From Pseudonocardia sp. C8 (lineage in GTDB: Bacteria; Actinomycetota; Actinomycetes; Mycobacteriales; Pseudonocardiaceae), in assembly GCF_014267175.1 (NCBI RefSeq), contig NZ_JACMTR010000002.1:2877501-2941500 (forward strand): a DNA stretch of 64,000 nucleotides, written 5' to 3'. The notes under the pieces are model-generated. The model made no database searches and was not told the DNA's origin. It saw nothing but the letters and a program-made list of their open reading frames with translations. The position numbers and the translations under genes are program-made. Below are positions 52,642 through 63,160 of the stretch, piece by piece; the first letter of the stretch is position 1; each line of letters starts with the position of its first letter.

Positions 52642-52721
52642 TGCGCAGACCGGACGGCGAGCGCGCCACCATCGCGGTCCGGCGGGCGGAACGAGGCGCA
52701 CCCAGCGAGTCCACACGGGAA

Positions 52722-52850
52722 TCAGGCGAGCGCGGCGGCCAGCAGGGCGAAGGCGGCGATGATGACGGCGACGCGGAGGTAGTGGTAGCGGTCCCAGGAG
52801 CTGCTGGTGGACCGGCTCGCCGTGATCCGATCGGCGTGACGCCGGGCGCG
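52722..52850 (-). pseudogene. DUF1772-like C-terminal fragment
   Basis: A leftward frame ends in WDRYHYLRVAVIIAAFALLAAALA-type sequence, one hydrophobic helix after a W-R-H-LR motif, as in the last helix of DUF1772 (anthrone-oxygenase-like) proteins. The rest of the gene is replaced by IS5-type sequence. Short and tentative. Confidence 0.4.
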
Positions 52851-52851
52851 G

Positions 52852-53140
52852 TCACTCGACTCCGACGGTGTCGGCCAGCAGCGGAGCGAGAACCCGGTCC
52901 CAGGTGCCGTCGCGGCGGTAGCGGCGATACCGCTTCCACAACGTCTGCCAGGGCCCGAACCCGGCCGGCACGTCGCGCCACGGCAACCCGTTCCGGAACC
53001 GGTAGAGGATCCCCTCGACCACACGCCGGTCGTCACGGAACTGCCGTCCGCGACGCCCCGCGGACGACGGGAGCAGTGGCGCAAGGCGTGCCCACTGGGC
53101 GTCGGTCAGCACGGCGGGGAGGGCCGCCGAACTCGGCTCC
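52852..53140 (-). mobile_element. IS5-family element remnant
   Basis: The DUF4096 helix-turn-helix half of an IS5-type OrfA is present from LTDAQWARL to GTWDRVLAPL. No DDE domain or terminal inverted repeats were found. It separates the PadR coding part from a DUF1772-like tail. Confidence 0.65.
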
Positions 53141-53826
53141 GCACCGTCCTGCGACCGATTTGGGAGACACGATGAGACGGTGTCACGCTCGAGGAGGGTG
53201 ACGACGTCCTGGGCCAGTCGCACCCCTTCCTCGGCGGCCGCCACGTCGAACGGGGCCCGGGTGACGTCGTCGGGCCAGGCCTCCACGACGTCGGTCGCCC
53301 ACCGGACCCAGCGGGCGACCATCAGGTAGTACTCGGTCAGGAAGCGCCCGGGGAGCTGGTTCAGTGCCGCACGCTCGGGGAAGGCGCCACGTCCTTCGAG
53401 GTAGGCCCGGGCGGTGGCGAGGTTCTCCTCGTTCTGGGCGAGCACCCAGGACCGCATCGCCTCCAGGTTGGCGACGATGTCGGCCTTGGTGCCGTGGTCG
53501 CCGAGGTGGACCTTGACGAGCTGCTCGCATTCGAGCACCGGCCCCTCGCCGGGTTCCGAGAGCCAGGCGGCGAGCGCCCGGCGCCCCTCGGCGGTGATCG
53601 TGTAGCGGGTGCGGGGACGGCGGCCGACGGAGTCGTCGGCCGCCCGGGCGTAGCCGTGGGCGACCAGCTTCTTGGGTTCCTCGTAGAGCTTGCTGGTCGC
53701 CCGCGGCCAGATCCGGCGCAGGCTGTGATCGACCTGCCGGACCAGCTCATGCGTCCGCCACGGCTTCACGGCCAGCAGGCCCAGGATGGCGTAGGACGTC
53801 GTGGTCATCGAGGAGGGGCTTGACAT
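52852..53826 (-). CDS. PadR-family regulator fused in frame to an IS5-type transposase N-domain (chimera)
   Basis: Residues 1-~210 are a PadR regulator: TTTSYAILGLLAVKPWRTHELVRQ winged helix and an ENLATARAYLEGRG helical C-domain. Without a stop the frame continues into an IS5-family DUF4096 segment (LTDAQWARLAPLLP, VVEGILYRFRNGLPWRDVPAGFGPWQTLWKRYRR) and ends at TGA soon after. The catalytic DDE half of the transposase is missing. A strong AGGGAG site precedes ATG 53826. The PadR part probably still functions, with two palindromic operators upstream; the transposase tail is likely baggage. Confidence 0.75.
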   Translation of the reverse strand: MSSPSSMTTTSYAILGLLAVKPWRTHELVRQVDHSLRRIWPRATSKLYEEPKKLVAHGYARAADDSVGRRPRTRYTITAEGRRALAAWLSEPGEGPVLECEQLVKVHLGDHGTKADIVANLEAMRSWVLAQNEENLATARAYLEGRGAFPERAALNQLPGRFLTEYYLMVARWVRWATDVVEAWPDDVTRAPFDVAAAEEGVRLAQDVVTLLERDTVSSCLPNRSQDGAEPSSAALPAVLTDAQWARLAPLLPSSAGRRGRQFRDDRRVVEGILYRFRNGLPWRDVPAGFGPWQTLWKRYRRYRRDGTWDRVLAPLLADTVGVE

Positions 53827-53830
53827 GCTT

Positions 53831-53843
53831 CTCCCTCTGGGAG
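53831..53843. promoter_or_regulatory. PadR operator, proximal site
   Basis: CTCCC-TCT-GGGAG lies 4 bp upstream of the padR ATG, covering its ribosome-binding site. It pairs with the site at 53853, centre-to-centre 22 bp, two helical turns. Confidence 0.6.
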
Positions 53844-53852
53844 GACATTTTA

Positions 53853-53865
53853 CTCCCAATGGGAG
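53853..53865. promoter_or_regulatory. PadR operator, distal site
   Basis: CTCCCA-A-TGGGAG is a perfect palindrome about one central base, 20 bp before the divergent methyltransferase GTG. Together with the proximal site it could repress both divergent genes. Confidence 0.65.
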
Positions 53866-53885
53866 ATTAGCAGAGGGGTCCGACC

Positions 53886-54755
53886 GTGACCACGACCGAT
53901 GCCGTGCCCGTCCATCCGTCCAACCTCGACCAGCTGCGCGCCTGGGACGGCGACGAGGGCGGCTACTGGGCCGCCCACCCCGACCATTTCGAGCGCGCCC
54001 TCGCCGCCTACGACGACGCCCTCTTCGACGCCGCCGCCATCGGCTCCGGCGACCGGGTGCTCGACATCGGCTGCGGAACCGGCAGCACGTCCCGGCACGC
54101 CGCCCGCCTCGCCGCGACCGGCTCCGTGCTCGGTGTCGACCTGTCCTCGGCGATGGTCGACGTGGCTCGCCGGCGAGCCGCGGCCACCGGGCACGCCAAC
54201 GTCGTCTTCGCCCAGGCCGACGCGCAGGTCCACCCCTTCGAGGCCGGGGCGTTCGACGTGGCCGTCGGCCGGACCAGCGCCATGTTCTTCGGTGACCGGG
54301 TCGCCGCACTCGCCAACATCGGGCGCGCCCTCCGGCCGGGTGGCCGGCTCGCGCTGCTGACGTGGCAGCCGGTCGAGCGGAATGAGTGGATCCGCGAGTT
54401 CGGCGGTGCCCTCGCCGCCGGCCGTACGCCGCCGGCACCCCCGCCCGATGCACCCGGCCCCTTCTCCCTCGCCGATCCCGGCGTCATCCGCGCCGTGCTC
54501 GACTCCGCCGGGTACACCGACGTCCGGATCGACGGTCACGAGGCGCCGATGTGGTTCGGCACCGATCCCGACGATGCCCATGAGCTCGTCCTCGGCCTGC
54601 TCGGCTGGATGCTCGACGGCCTCGACGACGCCGCTGCGTCCCGCGCCCGGGACGCCCTGCGTGCCACGATCACCGCCCACCGGACACCTGGCGGTGTCGT
54701 CTTCAGGTCGGCGGCCTGGATCATCCGCGCGACCCGGTCGTCCACGACTGCCTGA
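53886..54755 (+). CDS. Class I SAM-dependent methyltransferase
   Basis: The 289-residue protein has VLDIGCGTGSTSRHAA (about 57-72) as SAM motif I, LGVDLSSAMVDVA for motif II, and LRPGGRLALLTWQPV (about 148-162). It resembles ubiquinone/sarcosine-type small-molecule methyltransferases. GTG 53886 was taken as the first start after the operators. It is divergent from the padR chimera and probably its regulated target. Acceptor unknown. Confidence 0.86.
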   Translation: MTTTDAVPVHPSNLDQLRAWDGDEGGYWAAHPDHFERALAAYDDALFDAAAIGSGDRVLDIGCGTGSTSRHAARLAATGSVLGVDLSSAMVDVARRRAAATGHANVVFAQADAQVHPFEAGAFDVAVGRTSAMFFGDRVAALANIGRALRPGGRLALLTWQPVERNEWIREFGGALAAGRTPPAPPPDAPGPFSLADPGVIRAVLDSAGYTDVRIDGHEAPMWFGTDPDDAHELVLGLLGWMLDGLDDAAASRARDALRATITAHRTPGGVVFRSAAWIIRATRSSTTA

Positions 54756-54821
54756 TCCGCAGAGGCGATCGTGTCCGCACCGCCACGATGAGTACGGCCC
54801 GCTCGCGCAGTCTGCAGGGGC

Positions 54822-55703
54822 ATGGAGACCCTTCTTCCGGTCGGCGACGTCGAGCTGTGCGTCGACACCACCGGCTCGCCGACCGACGTCCCACTGCTGC
54901 TGATCGGCACCACCGTCGCCACCTGGGACGACGCGTTCGTCGAACGGCTCACCGACCGGTACGTCGTCCGCTACGACCTGCGGGACACCGGCCGATCGAC
55001 CACCGTCGACCCCGACTCGCCCGGCTACACGTTGCGTGACCTCGTCACCGACGCCGTCGGCGTACTCGACGGGCTCGGCATCGCCAGCGCGCACGTCGTG
55101 GGCATCGCGACCGGCGGTTTCATCGCGCAGCTCCTGGCGCTGGACCACCCGTCGCGGGTCGCGTCGCTCGTGCTGGTCGGCACCCGCCCGGTCGCGCCGG
55201 GCCCCGTCGACGAGGACCTGCCCGAGCACTCCCCGGCGATCATGGCCCACTTCGCCGGCGCTCCCCCGGTCGACTGGGCCGACCGCACGTCGATCCTCGA
55301 CGGTGCGGTGGCCACGGCCCGCGCCCTCGCCGGCACGCCGGGGGTCGACGCCGCCGAGGCCCGCGCTCGCGCGGCCGCGGTTCTCGACCGCTCCGGCCCG
55401 CACCCGGCCTCGGCGCGCAACGGCCTGCTGAGCACGGTGTTCGCGAAGCTGGACTGCACGCCGCGCTGGCGCGAACGGCTGCCGGAGATCACCGCACCGA
55501 CACTGGTGGTGCACGGCGCGGCCGACCCGTTCTTCCCGGTGGGGAACGCGGAGGCGCTGGCCGGGGAGATCCCCGGCGCGACCCTGCTCGTCCTCGACGG
55601 GGTCGGGACCGGGCTCCCCCGCCGGGCACACGCCGAGGTGGCTGCGGCGGTGCTCGCCCACACCGGGGCCGCTGCCCGGCGTCAGCCACCGCCGGTGGCG
55701 TAG
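54822..55703 (+). CDS. Alpha/beta-hydrolase fold protein lacking the catalytic Ser and His
   Basis: The 293-residue protein follows the alpha/beta hydrolase pattern closely: RYDLRDTGRSTT, the elbow region VVGIATGGFIAQ, and VHGAADPFFPVGNAEALA with the late Asp. At the elbow the family G-x-S-x-G is G-I-A-T-G, so Ala96 replaces the nucleophile. The family GMGH near the end is GVGT, so Thr263 replaces the His. Hydrolysis by the usual mechanism is therefore not expected; ligand binding or another chemistry is possible. The 3' end overlaps the convergent DHFR-like gene by 22 bp. Confidence 0.8.
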   Translation: METLLPVGDVELCVDTTGSPTDVPLLLIGTTVATWDDAFVERLTDRYVVRYDLRDTGRSTTVDPDSPGYTLRDLVTDAVGVLDGLGIASAHVVGIATGGFIAQLLALDHPSRVASLVLVGTRPVAPGPVDEDLPEHSPAIMAHFAGAPPVDWADRTSILDGAVATARALAGTPGVDAAEARARAAAVLDRSGPHPASARNGLLSTVFAKLDCTPRWRERLPEITAPTLVVHGAADPFFPVGNAEALAGEIPGATLLVLDGVGTGLPRRAHAEVAAAVLAHTGAAARRQPPPVA

Positions 55704-56275
55704 GTCGCGATGATCGCGCCCGTGCCGGTGACCCGGCTGTCGACCAGCCGGAGCGGTTGCAGCGCACCGTCGTCGCCGAACAGGCGCTTGCCGCCACCCA
55801 CCACCACCGGGTCGATCATCAGCCGGAGCTCGTCGACCAGACCCAGGTGGATCAGGGTCTGGAGAAGCCCCGGGCTGCCGATGAGGTGGAGGTCCCCTCC
55901 GTCGTCCGCCTTCAGCGCGGCCACCGCAGCACCGAGATCGCCTGCCAGCAGCCGCGCGTTCTGCCACCTGAGCGGCTCCTCGATGGTCGTCGAGGCCACG
56001 TACTTCGGCAGCGTGTTCATCGGCTCGGCGAGCACCTGCTGCTCCTCCGGCGCGTGCGGCCAGTGGGCGGCAAACCGCTGGTAGGTGCCGCGCCCGAGCA
56101 GGTAGCCGCCGGCGCCTCGCACGTTGTCGATCACCCACTGCATGGACACGTCATCGAGGTAGCGGGCGTTCCAGCCACCGTGCTCGAACCCGCCGGCGAG
56201 GTCCTCGTCGGCATAGCTGGGCGCTTGCACCACCCCGTCCAGCGTCACGAACTCGTTCGCAATCACCTTCCGCAT
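55682..56275 (-). CDS. Dihydrofolate reductase-like (RibD C-terminal domain) protein
   Basis: The 197-residue protein has the RibD_C/DHFR-like fold: MRKVIANEFVTLDGVVQAPS at the start, YLLGRGTYQRFAAHWP, KYVASTTIEEPLRW and DLHLIGSPGLLQTLIHLGLVDELRLMIDPVVVGGGKRLF. These proteins bind NADPH; most have no established substrate. The ATG at 56275 is the family start. It converges on the alpha/beta-hydrolase-like gene. Confidence 0.88.
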   Translation of the reverse strand: MRKVIANEFVTLDGVVQAPSYADEDLAGGFEHGGWNARYLDDVSMQWVIDNVRGAGGYLLGRGTYQRFAAHWPHAPEEQQVLAEPMNTLPKYVASTTIEEPLRWQNARLLAGDLGAAVAALKADDGGDLHLIGSPGLLQTLIHLGLVDELRLMIDPVVVGGGKRLFGDDGALQPLRLVDSRVTGTGAIIATYATGGG

Positions 56276-56539
56276 TGCGGGCTCCCTCGGTCGTTCTCCG
56301 GCGCACCATGGCCGGGCTCTGACACCACCGGGACGGAGCCGGGAGCCCGTGCTCGACATGAACCAGGCCCCGGTGGTCGTCGCTATCACAGCCGGCTGAC
56401 GACCGTCCGCCGCGGCGGAGCCCGTCACGGAGAGCCCGGCGACCGTGAATGGGCCGCGCAGGCCGCGGGAACCCTCGTGGAGCGCGTCGAGGTCGACCCC
56501 ACCGAGCGCGCGGCAACCCCCACAGGAAGGTGACATGTC

Positions 56540-56746
56540 ATGGCCGACGCCCATCCCGAGGACGCCGAGGAAGGCCCGGACCGCGGGGGCGAGACGCCCG
56601 ACCGGCACGACGATCCGGCCCGCGACGCGCGGCGCCGCGACGGGGAGCTCGAGGAGGAACCCGAACACGGCTCCGACTCGGCGGCCTCGCAGACCTTGCG
56701 CCGGACGGCGGGCCCCGAGGGTAGCGACTCGGTCGACCGCATGTAG
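56540..56746 (+). CDS. Small acidic disordered protein
   Basis: The 68-residue frame is rich in Asp, Glu, Arg and Gly and lacks hydrophobic segments, as in actinobacterial intrinsically disordered small proteins. AGGAAGG lies 8-10 bp upstream of ATG 56540. No domain is recognisable. It precedes the convergent AlkZ-like gene. Confidence 0.5.
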   Translation: MADAHPEDAEEGPDRGGETPDRHDDPARDARRRDGELEEEPEHGSDSAASQTLRRTAGPEGSDSVDRM

Positions 56747-56756
56747 GCGGGCCGGT

Positions 56757-57860
56757 TCACGCCGACCGACGGCGGTCCAGGACGACGCGTCCGGGGAGGC
56801 CGTCGCCGAGGAACGTGGCCAGCTGAGTCGCCTCGTCGCGTACCTGTTCCTGCTCGTCCTCGGTGAGTGTGCGCAGGGGTGTGACGGTCACCGTCACGGG
56901 ATCCGGCGTCGTCTCCCGGCCGCTCGTCCAGGTTGCGGCGACCCGGCCGTCGACCAGGACGAACCGCGCCCCGCGCACGCTCAGGCCCCGATGCGGCGCG
57001 TCGATGACGCGGCTGCGGTCGTCGTAGCCGAGCACCGCGTTGTCGAACGCGGGCAGGAACCGCACCGGGACCGGGATGTCCGGGTCGGGAAGCGGGCCGT
57101 CCTCCACGTCGAGGAGCTCGCGTCCGCGTTCGTCCCGGTAGGTGCACAGCTGCGGGCGCAGGCGGGCGATCACCGCCGGGAGTCCGGTCAGGCCGGACCA
57201 TGCCCGGATGTCGGCACTCGCTGCGGGGCCGAACGCGCGCAGGTACCGCAGCACGAGTTCGGCGAGCGGATCGGTCGACGCGGGACCGGGCGTCCGGCCG
57301 AGCCAGCTCCCCGTCGTGAGGCACGTCGCCGGCGCGGTCCGTCCCCAGAGTCCGCGCGGCGGGACCTGCACCAGCGGGACGACCGTGCCCAACGCATCGG
57401 CCAGGTCGCGCCTCGCCACATCCGGCCAGCGCGACGCGAGGATGCGCGCGACGTCGGTGGTCCGCCGCGGCTCGCCGGTGAAGTGCGGAGCGGCGGCCTC
57501 GGCGAGCTCATCGAGATCCACACCGGGAAGCTGCCTGCGCAGGGTCCCGTACATGCGGGTGACGAGCATCCGGTGGTGCACCGGCCGCAGCTGCAGGCAG
57601 TCCTCGGCCGAGACCAGGTGCAACGTGCGGCGCATCAGCAGCGTGCGCACGGCGTGCCGCTCCTCGAGGAGCTGGACCAGATCGCGCGGGATGAAGCCGT
57701 CGACGCGCGACCACAGCCCCACGTACGGCTCCAGTGGCTCCTGGGCCTGCAGCCCGACGAGATGCTCGACGGCGCCGATCGCGGGCAGCGTGCTCCGGCG
57801 GTCCAGCAGCTGGCGAGCGAGCAGCGCCCGGTTGAGGGTGGTGCGGTCGAGGACCCTCAC
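56757..57860 (-). CDS. Winged-helix DNA-binding protein, AlkZ/YcaQ-like (HTH_42)
   Basis: The 367-residue protein contains the AlkZ-type signature LVGLQAQEPLEPYVGLWSRV near residues 34-53, with the QxQ pair of this DNA-glycosylase superfamily, and RTLLMRRTLHLVSAEDC, then FLPAFDNAVLGYDDRSRV near the C-terminus, which are typical of the HTH_42 family. Relatives unhook interstrand crosslinks or remove alkylated bases; many actinobacterial paralogues are associated with resistance to DNA-alkylating natural products. GTG 57860 fits the family start; the longer frame upstream is Arg-rich. Confidence 0.83.
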   Translation of the reverse strand: MRVLDRTTLNRALLARQLLDRRSTLPAIGAVEHLVGLQAQEPLEPYVGLWSRVDGFIPRDLVQLLEERHAVRTLLMRRTLHLVSAEDCLQLRPVHHRMLVTRMYGTLRRQLPGVDLDELAEAAAPHFTGEPRRTTDVARILASRWPDVARRDLADALGTVVPLVQVPPRGLWGRTAPATCLTTGSWLGRTPGPASTDPLAELVLRYLRAFGPAASADIRAWSGLTGLPAVIARLRPQLCTYRDERGRELLDVEDGPLPDPDIPVPVRFLPAFDNAVLGYDDRSRVIDAPHRGLSVRGARFVLVDGRVAATWTSGRETTPDPVTVTVTPLRTLTEDEQEQVRDEATQLATFLGDGLPGRVVLDRRRSA

Positions 57861-58041
57861 GCCGGCACGTCCGGCCCAGCAGGGCGGGCCGGCACCGGCC
57901 CGTGCCCGGCGAGATCTCCGATGCTGACCATGACGCTCCCCCCGGGCGGTCGCTGTGCGTGCCGGGGCCCGGGGTAGCCGGGTGGCACCGACCGCGGCCT
58001 CGATTGTGGCCCGGACCATTAATTCAGCGTATGTTGAGTTC

Positions 58042-58572
58042 ATGCGGGCGGAATCGGCATCGGATCGCAGGCGGCGGCGCGCCGCACTCGGGTCGGCAGC
58101 GTTCCTCGTGGCCGGCCCCGGCACGGTGGCCGGTGTGGTGCCGTGGTTGCTGACCCGGTCGGCACCCCGGCGCCCCTTCCCCGGCGGCGCGGTGACGCGC
58201 GCCGCCGGGGCGCTGCTGATCGGCGCCGGGGGTGTCACGCTCACCACCGCGTTCGCCGAGTTCGTGCGTGACGGGCTCGGCACGCCGGTCCCGGCCGCCC
58301 CGCCGACCGAACTGGTGGTCGACGGCCTGTACCGGCACGTCCGGAACCCGATGTACGTCGCCCTGGCCGCGCTCGTGCTCGGTCAGGCCCTGCTCGGTGG
58401 GCGCCGCCGGCTGCTGGGTTACCTCGCGGTGATGGCGGTGCCGGTGTCGGTGTTCGTGATCTACCGCGAGGAGCCGGTGCTGCGGGAGCGGTTCGGTGAG
58501 CAGTACGAGCGCTACTGTGCCGCCGTCCCCCGGTGGCTGCCGCGGGTGCGTCCCTGGCACGGCACCGCGTGA
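58042..58572 (+). CDS. Isoprenylcysteine carboxyl methyltransferase-like membrane protein
   Basis: The 176-residue protein has four to five hydrophobic helices and the PEMT/ICMT signature GLYRHVRNPMYVALAALVLGQALL followed by YREEPVLRERFGEQYERYCAAVPRWLPR, the SAM-binding C-terminal part. Actinobacterial members methylate unknown small acceptors. ATG 58042 is used; an AT-richer stretch with TCAGC-N4-GTTGA lies just upstream. Confidence 0.85.
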   Translation: MRAESASDRRRRRAALGSAAFLVAGPGTVAGVVPWLLTRSAPRRPFPGGAVTRAAGALLIGAGGVTLTTAFAEFVRDGLGTPVPAAPPTELVVDGLYRHVRNPMYVALAALVLGQALLGGRRRLLGYLAVMAVPVSVFVIYREEPVLRERFGEQYERYCAAVPRWLPRVRPWHGTA

Positions 58573-58579
58573 CGCTCCT

Positions 58580-58597
58580 GGAGCCGCCCCCGGCTCC
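58580..58597. terminator. Bidirectional terminator hairpin
   Basis: GGAGCC-N6-GGCTCC forms a stable stem between the convergent ICMT-like stop (58572) and the HNH stop (58605). No U-tract, as usual in high-GC genomes. Confidence 0.5.
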
Positions 58598-58604
58598 GGC
58601 GGGG

Positions 58605-59903
58605 TCAGGGTCCGGCGCGGCTGGTGTAGGTGTGGCCGGTCGGGGTGGTGGTCCGCACGGTGTGGGGTTCGGTGCCGAGTCCGTCGTGGATGACCTCGGC
58701 GGTCCAGCCGGGTAGTTCTTTGATCTGGTTGCCGCGTACGCAGGTGCCGCGGCCGTTGGTGTAGCTGGTGGGTCCGCCTTGTGCGTCGGGGTGGATGTGG
58801 TCGATGTTGCGGCACGGTGCCCCGCAGTAGGGGTCCCGGCAGCGGTCGTCGTCCCGGATCCGGATCAACGCGGCGAGTACGCCGTCGAAGTAGCGGCGCC
58901 GGGGGTCGGCGCCGATCAGCGGTCCGCCGGCCGGTCGGGTGAACAGGCGTCGCCACCAGCGGCGGCCCTTGGTGCCGGCCAGGACCTCGCGGGCGAGACA
59001 GGCCGGGATCGGGCCGTGCCCGACGACCTGGGCGGTGGCCGGGGAGCGGGGGTCGGTCAGGGCGTCGACCGGGATGACGATGCCGACCTCGACGTTCACA
59101 TCGCCGGCGGTGGTTTGGCCGGTGAGGCGTTCGACGAGGGTGTCGGCCATGACCTGGTCCCGGGTGCGGGGTTCGTCGCCGACCCCGACGGTGGTGTCGG
59201 CGTGCCGGCGCAGCGCGGCCAGCGCGGCGACGCCTTGTTCGACCGGCACCAGGGCGGAGAGCACGGCCATGGTGTCCGGGGCCGGCCGCAGGGTGACCCG
59301 GCGGTCCTTGCGGGCGGTGCGGCCCCGCTGCAGGTAGCCGGCCTTGTCGGCCTGGTAGGCGAGGTCGCGGACCTTCATCGCGGCCTGGCGCGGGTTCAGC
59401 CCGTCGACACCGGCGGCGACGATCTGGGTGTCCACCTGCCGGCGCAGCTTCGGGGTCAGGTGCCGGGTCTCCGAGACCACCTGGGTGGCGATGTCTTCGG
59501 AGATCTGCCCGGCCACCAGCAGCCCGCGCACGCCGGGCAGGTCGGCGCGCAGGATGCGGGCGGTGCCCAGCCGCCGCGACCCGGCGGTGGGTGAGATCCG
59601 GGCGGCCAGCGCGATCTGGTCGGCGATCCCGCGCTGCACCCTGGCCGGGTGCACGTCGCCGCGGGCGATCGTGTCCTCGACCTGGGCGCGGGCGAACCCG
59701 ATCGCCTCGGTGTGCTGGGCGGCGGCGACCGCGCCACGGAGTTTCTCCAGCAGCGCGATCCGGTCGATCCGGGTCGCCGCGGTCACCCCGCCGGCGGGGT
59801 CGGTGTCGGTGTCGGTGTCGGCGAGCGTGGACAGCTGGTCGAGCATGGTGGACAGCGCGGCCGTGACCGGGTCCCCGCCGTTCTCACTCGACTTCGCTCG
59901 CAT
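58605..59903 (-). CDS. DUF222 / HNH endonuclease domain protein
   Basis: The 432-residue protein has a long helical DUF222 domain (~40-330) and a C-terminal HNH motif: CRDPYCGAPCRNIDHIHPDAQGG followed by GTCVRGNQIKE, with the DH pair, Cys ligands and the final asparagine-like position. This 13E12-repeat-like family is multi-copy in actinobacteria and of uncertain function. A GTCGGT microsatellite at 59800-59822 encodes a TDTDTD stretch at the N-terminus. Confidence 0.88.
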   Translation of the reverse strand: MRAKSSENGGDPVTAALSTMLDQLSTLADTDTDTDPAGGVTAATRIDRIALLEKLRGAVAAAQHTEAIGFARAQVEDTIARGDVHPARVQRGIADQIALAARISPTAGSRRLGTARILRADLPGVRGLLVAGQISEDIATQVVSETRHLTPKLRRQVDTQIVAAGVDGLNPRQAAMKVRDLAYQADKAGYLQRGRTARKDRRVTLRPAPDTMAVLSALVPVEQGVAALAALRRHADTTVGVGDEPRTRDQVMADTLVERLTGQTTAGDVNVEVGIVIPVDALTDPRSPATAQVVGHGPIPACLAREVLAGTKGRRWWRRLFTRPAGGPLIGADPRRRYFDGVLAALIRIRDDDRCRDPYCGAPCRNIDHIHPDAQGGPTSYTNGRGTCVRGNQIKELPGWTAEVIHDGLGTEPHTVRTTTPTGHTYTSRAGP

Positions 59904-59987
59904 GTTCGAATTCTAGCGCGTGGCCACGCCATTCTCCCGGCCGTTCGGCGCGCCGAAGGACCGCTCACCGCAGCACGCCGCCTGCCA

Positions 59988-60272
59988 CTACGGCTCCCCC
60001 ACCGACGCCACTCCGTAGCGCCGCACATCGGCCCCGACGATCCGCGCCGCGGTGCCCGAATCCGGCCCCGAACCGCGAAACGCCAGCAGCGCCTCTTCCG
60101 ACTCCCAACGCTCGAACACGTTCACCCGCCCGGGGTCGACCGTGTCCGCCGTCAGGCAGAAGTCCAGGCAACCGGGAGCCGCACGTGCCATCGAGACGAC
60201 CGTGGTGCCCTCGGCCACGAAGGCGTCCCGGTCCCGCGGGTCGGTCAGCAGGTGGCCGGCGATGATCAGCAT
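59988..60272 (-). CDS. Antibiotic biosynthesis monooxygenase (ABM)-domain protein
   Basis: The 94-residue protein shows the dimeric ferredoxin-like ABM fold: IIAGHLLTDPRDRDAFV, ARAAPGCLDFCLTAD and VNVFERWESEEALLAFRGSGP. Members act on polycyclic substrates or are small stress proteins. ATG at 60272. It is 84 bp downstream of the HNH start region on the same strand. Confidence 0.87.
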   Translation of the reverse strand: MLIIAGHLLTDPRDRDAFVAEGTTVVSMARAAPGCLDFCLTADTVDPGRVNVFERWESEEALLAFRGSGPDSGTAARIVGADVRRYGVASVGEP

Positions 60273-60728
60273 GCCAATGTGGACCGGGCTCGGCGCCGGG
60301 AATCATCGGTCACCCGGGCGAATCGCCGGGCGAGGTCGCAGGCTCCCGGGTGGGTTCGCGTGACAGCCACCCGGTGGGAGGACGTGCCTGTCGACCCGGG
60401 ACCCGTAGCGATCACCGCACGCCCGGGATCGAACCCGGTTCGACCGACCGGTCGATGTGCCGCTCACCAAAGTCGATTGGAGCGGCTCACAATCGCGCTG
60501 CACCTGGTCGATCGACAACCGGAGTCCGCTTGACGACCCGTCCCGGACCGCAGTAGACCCGGACCGGACGGAACCGTCGACCGCAGCAGTTCGACGCTCG
60601 AATTCGATCAGGTACGGACGTGCGGCCGTCGCATTCGTTGCGCCCGACAGCATTCCGTGTGGATCCCGCGCATCGACCCCCCACCACCGGGGCGCCGCGG
60701 ACCGACCGCACCGTGACAAGGAGACCTC
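60273..60728. other. Upstream region of the dnaK operon
   Basis: A 455-bp non-coding stretch. TTGACG at 60529-60534 followed after 17 bp by GTAGAC could be a promoter. I see no clear HspR inverted repeat (CTTGAG...CTCAAG type) and no CIRCE element. The remainder holds nothing recognisable. Confidence 0.4.
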
Positions 60729-62618
<1,890 letters not shown>

Positions 62619-62638
62619 GCGACGCCACGAGTAGGACG

Positions 62639-63160
62639 ATGACCGAGCAGAGCACCGACGGGACCGCAGCCGGCCCGGACCCCGGGACCGGCGCGGCGGA
62701 CGGCCAGGAGGCCGGCGAGCTGCGCGCGCGGATCGCCGAGCTCGAGGACCGCTGGCGGACCGCCGCCGCCGATCTCGAGAACTTCCGCAAGCGCACCGCC
62801 CGCGACGCCGAGCGGTCCCGCGAGCTGGAACGCGCCCGGGTGGCCCGGGAGTGGCTGCCCGTCCTCGACAACCTCGACATCGCACTGCAGCACGCGGAGT
62901 CCGACCCGGGCGCGATCGTCGAGGGCCTGCGCGCCGTCCGCGAGCAGGCCGCGGCCGTGCTCGCCCGGCTCGGCTTCCCGCAACGCGAGGACGAGCCGGG
63001 CACGGCCTTCGACCCCGCCCGGCACGAGGCCGTCAGCACCGTCCCGGCCGGGGAGTTCGCGCCCGGCACGATCGTGCAGACGGTGCGCACCGGGTTCGGC
63101 GACGGCGATCACCAGCTGCGCCCGCCCGGTGTCGTCGTCGCGGCCCCGGAGCCGAGCTGA
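62639..63160 (+). CDS. grpE: Nucleotide exchange factor GrpE
   Basis: The 173-residue protein has an acidic N-terminus, a coiled coil ([28 protein letters not shown], about 28-65), the beta domain with [11 protein letters not shown] and [30 protein letters not shown]. It releases ADP from DnaK. It lies 20 bp after dnaK and overlaps dnaJ by 1 bp at 63160. Confidence 0.94.
   Translation: MTEQSTDGTAAGPDPGTGAADGQEAGELRARIAELEDRWRTAAADLENFRKRTARDAERSRELERARVAREWLPVLDNLDIALQHAESDPGAIVEGLRAVREQAAAVLARLGFPQREDEPGTAFDPARHEAVSTVPAGEFAPGTIVQTVRTGFGDGDHQLRPPGVVVAAPEPS

Noticed and set aside
59800..59822. Short tandem repeat that could suggest a CRISPR or VNTR
   Set aside because: It is a few 6-bp units in the N-terminal coding part of the HNH gene; no spacers or longer repeats.
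60420..60445. TPsiC-arm-like GGGTTCGATCCC on the minus strand, suggesting a tRNA
   Set aside because: The loop would be six rather than seven bases and no anticodon or D arm, nor acceptor stem, can be built around it.
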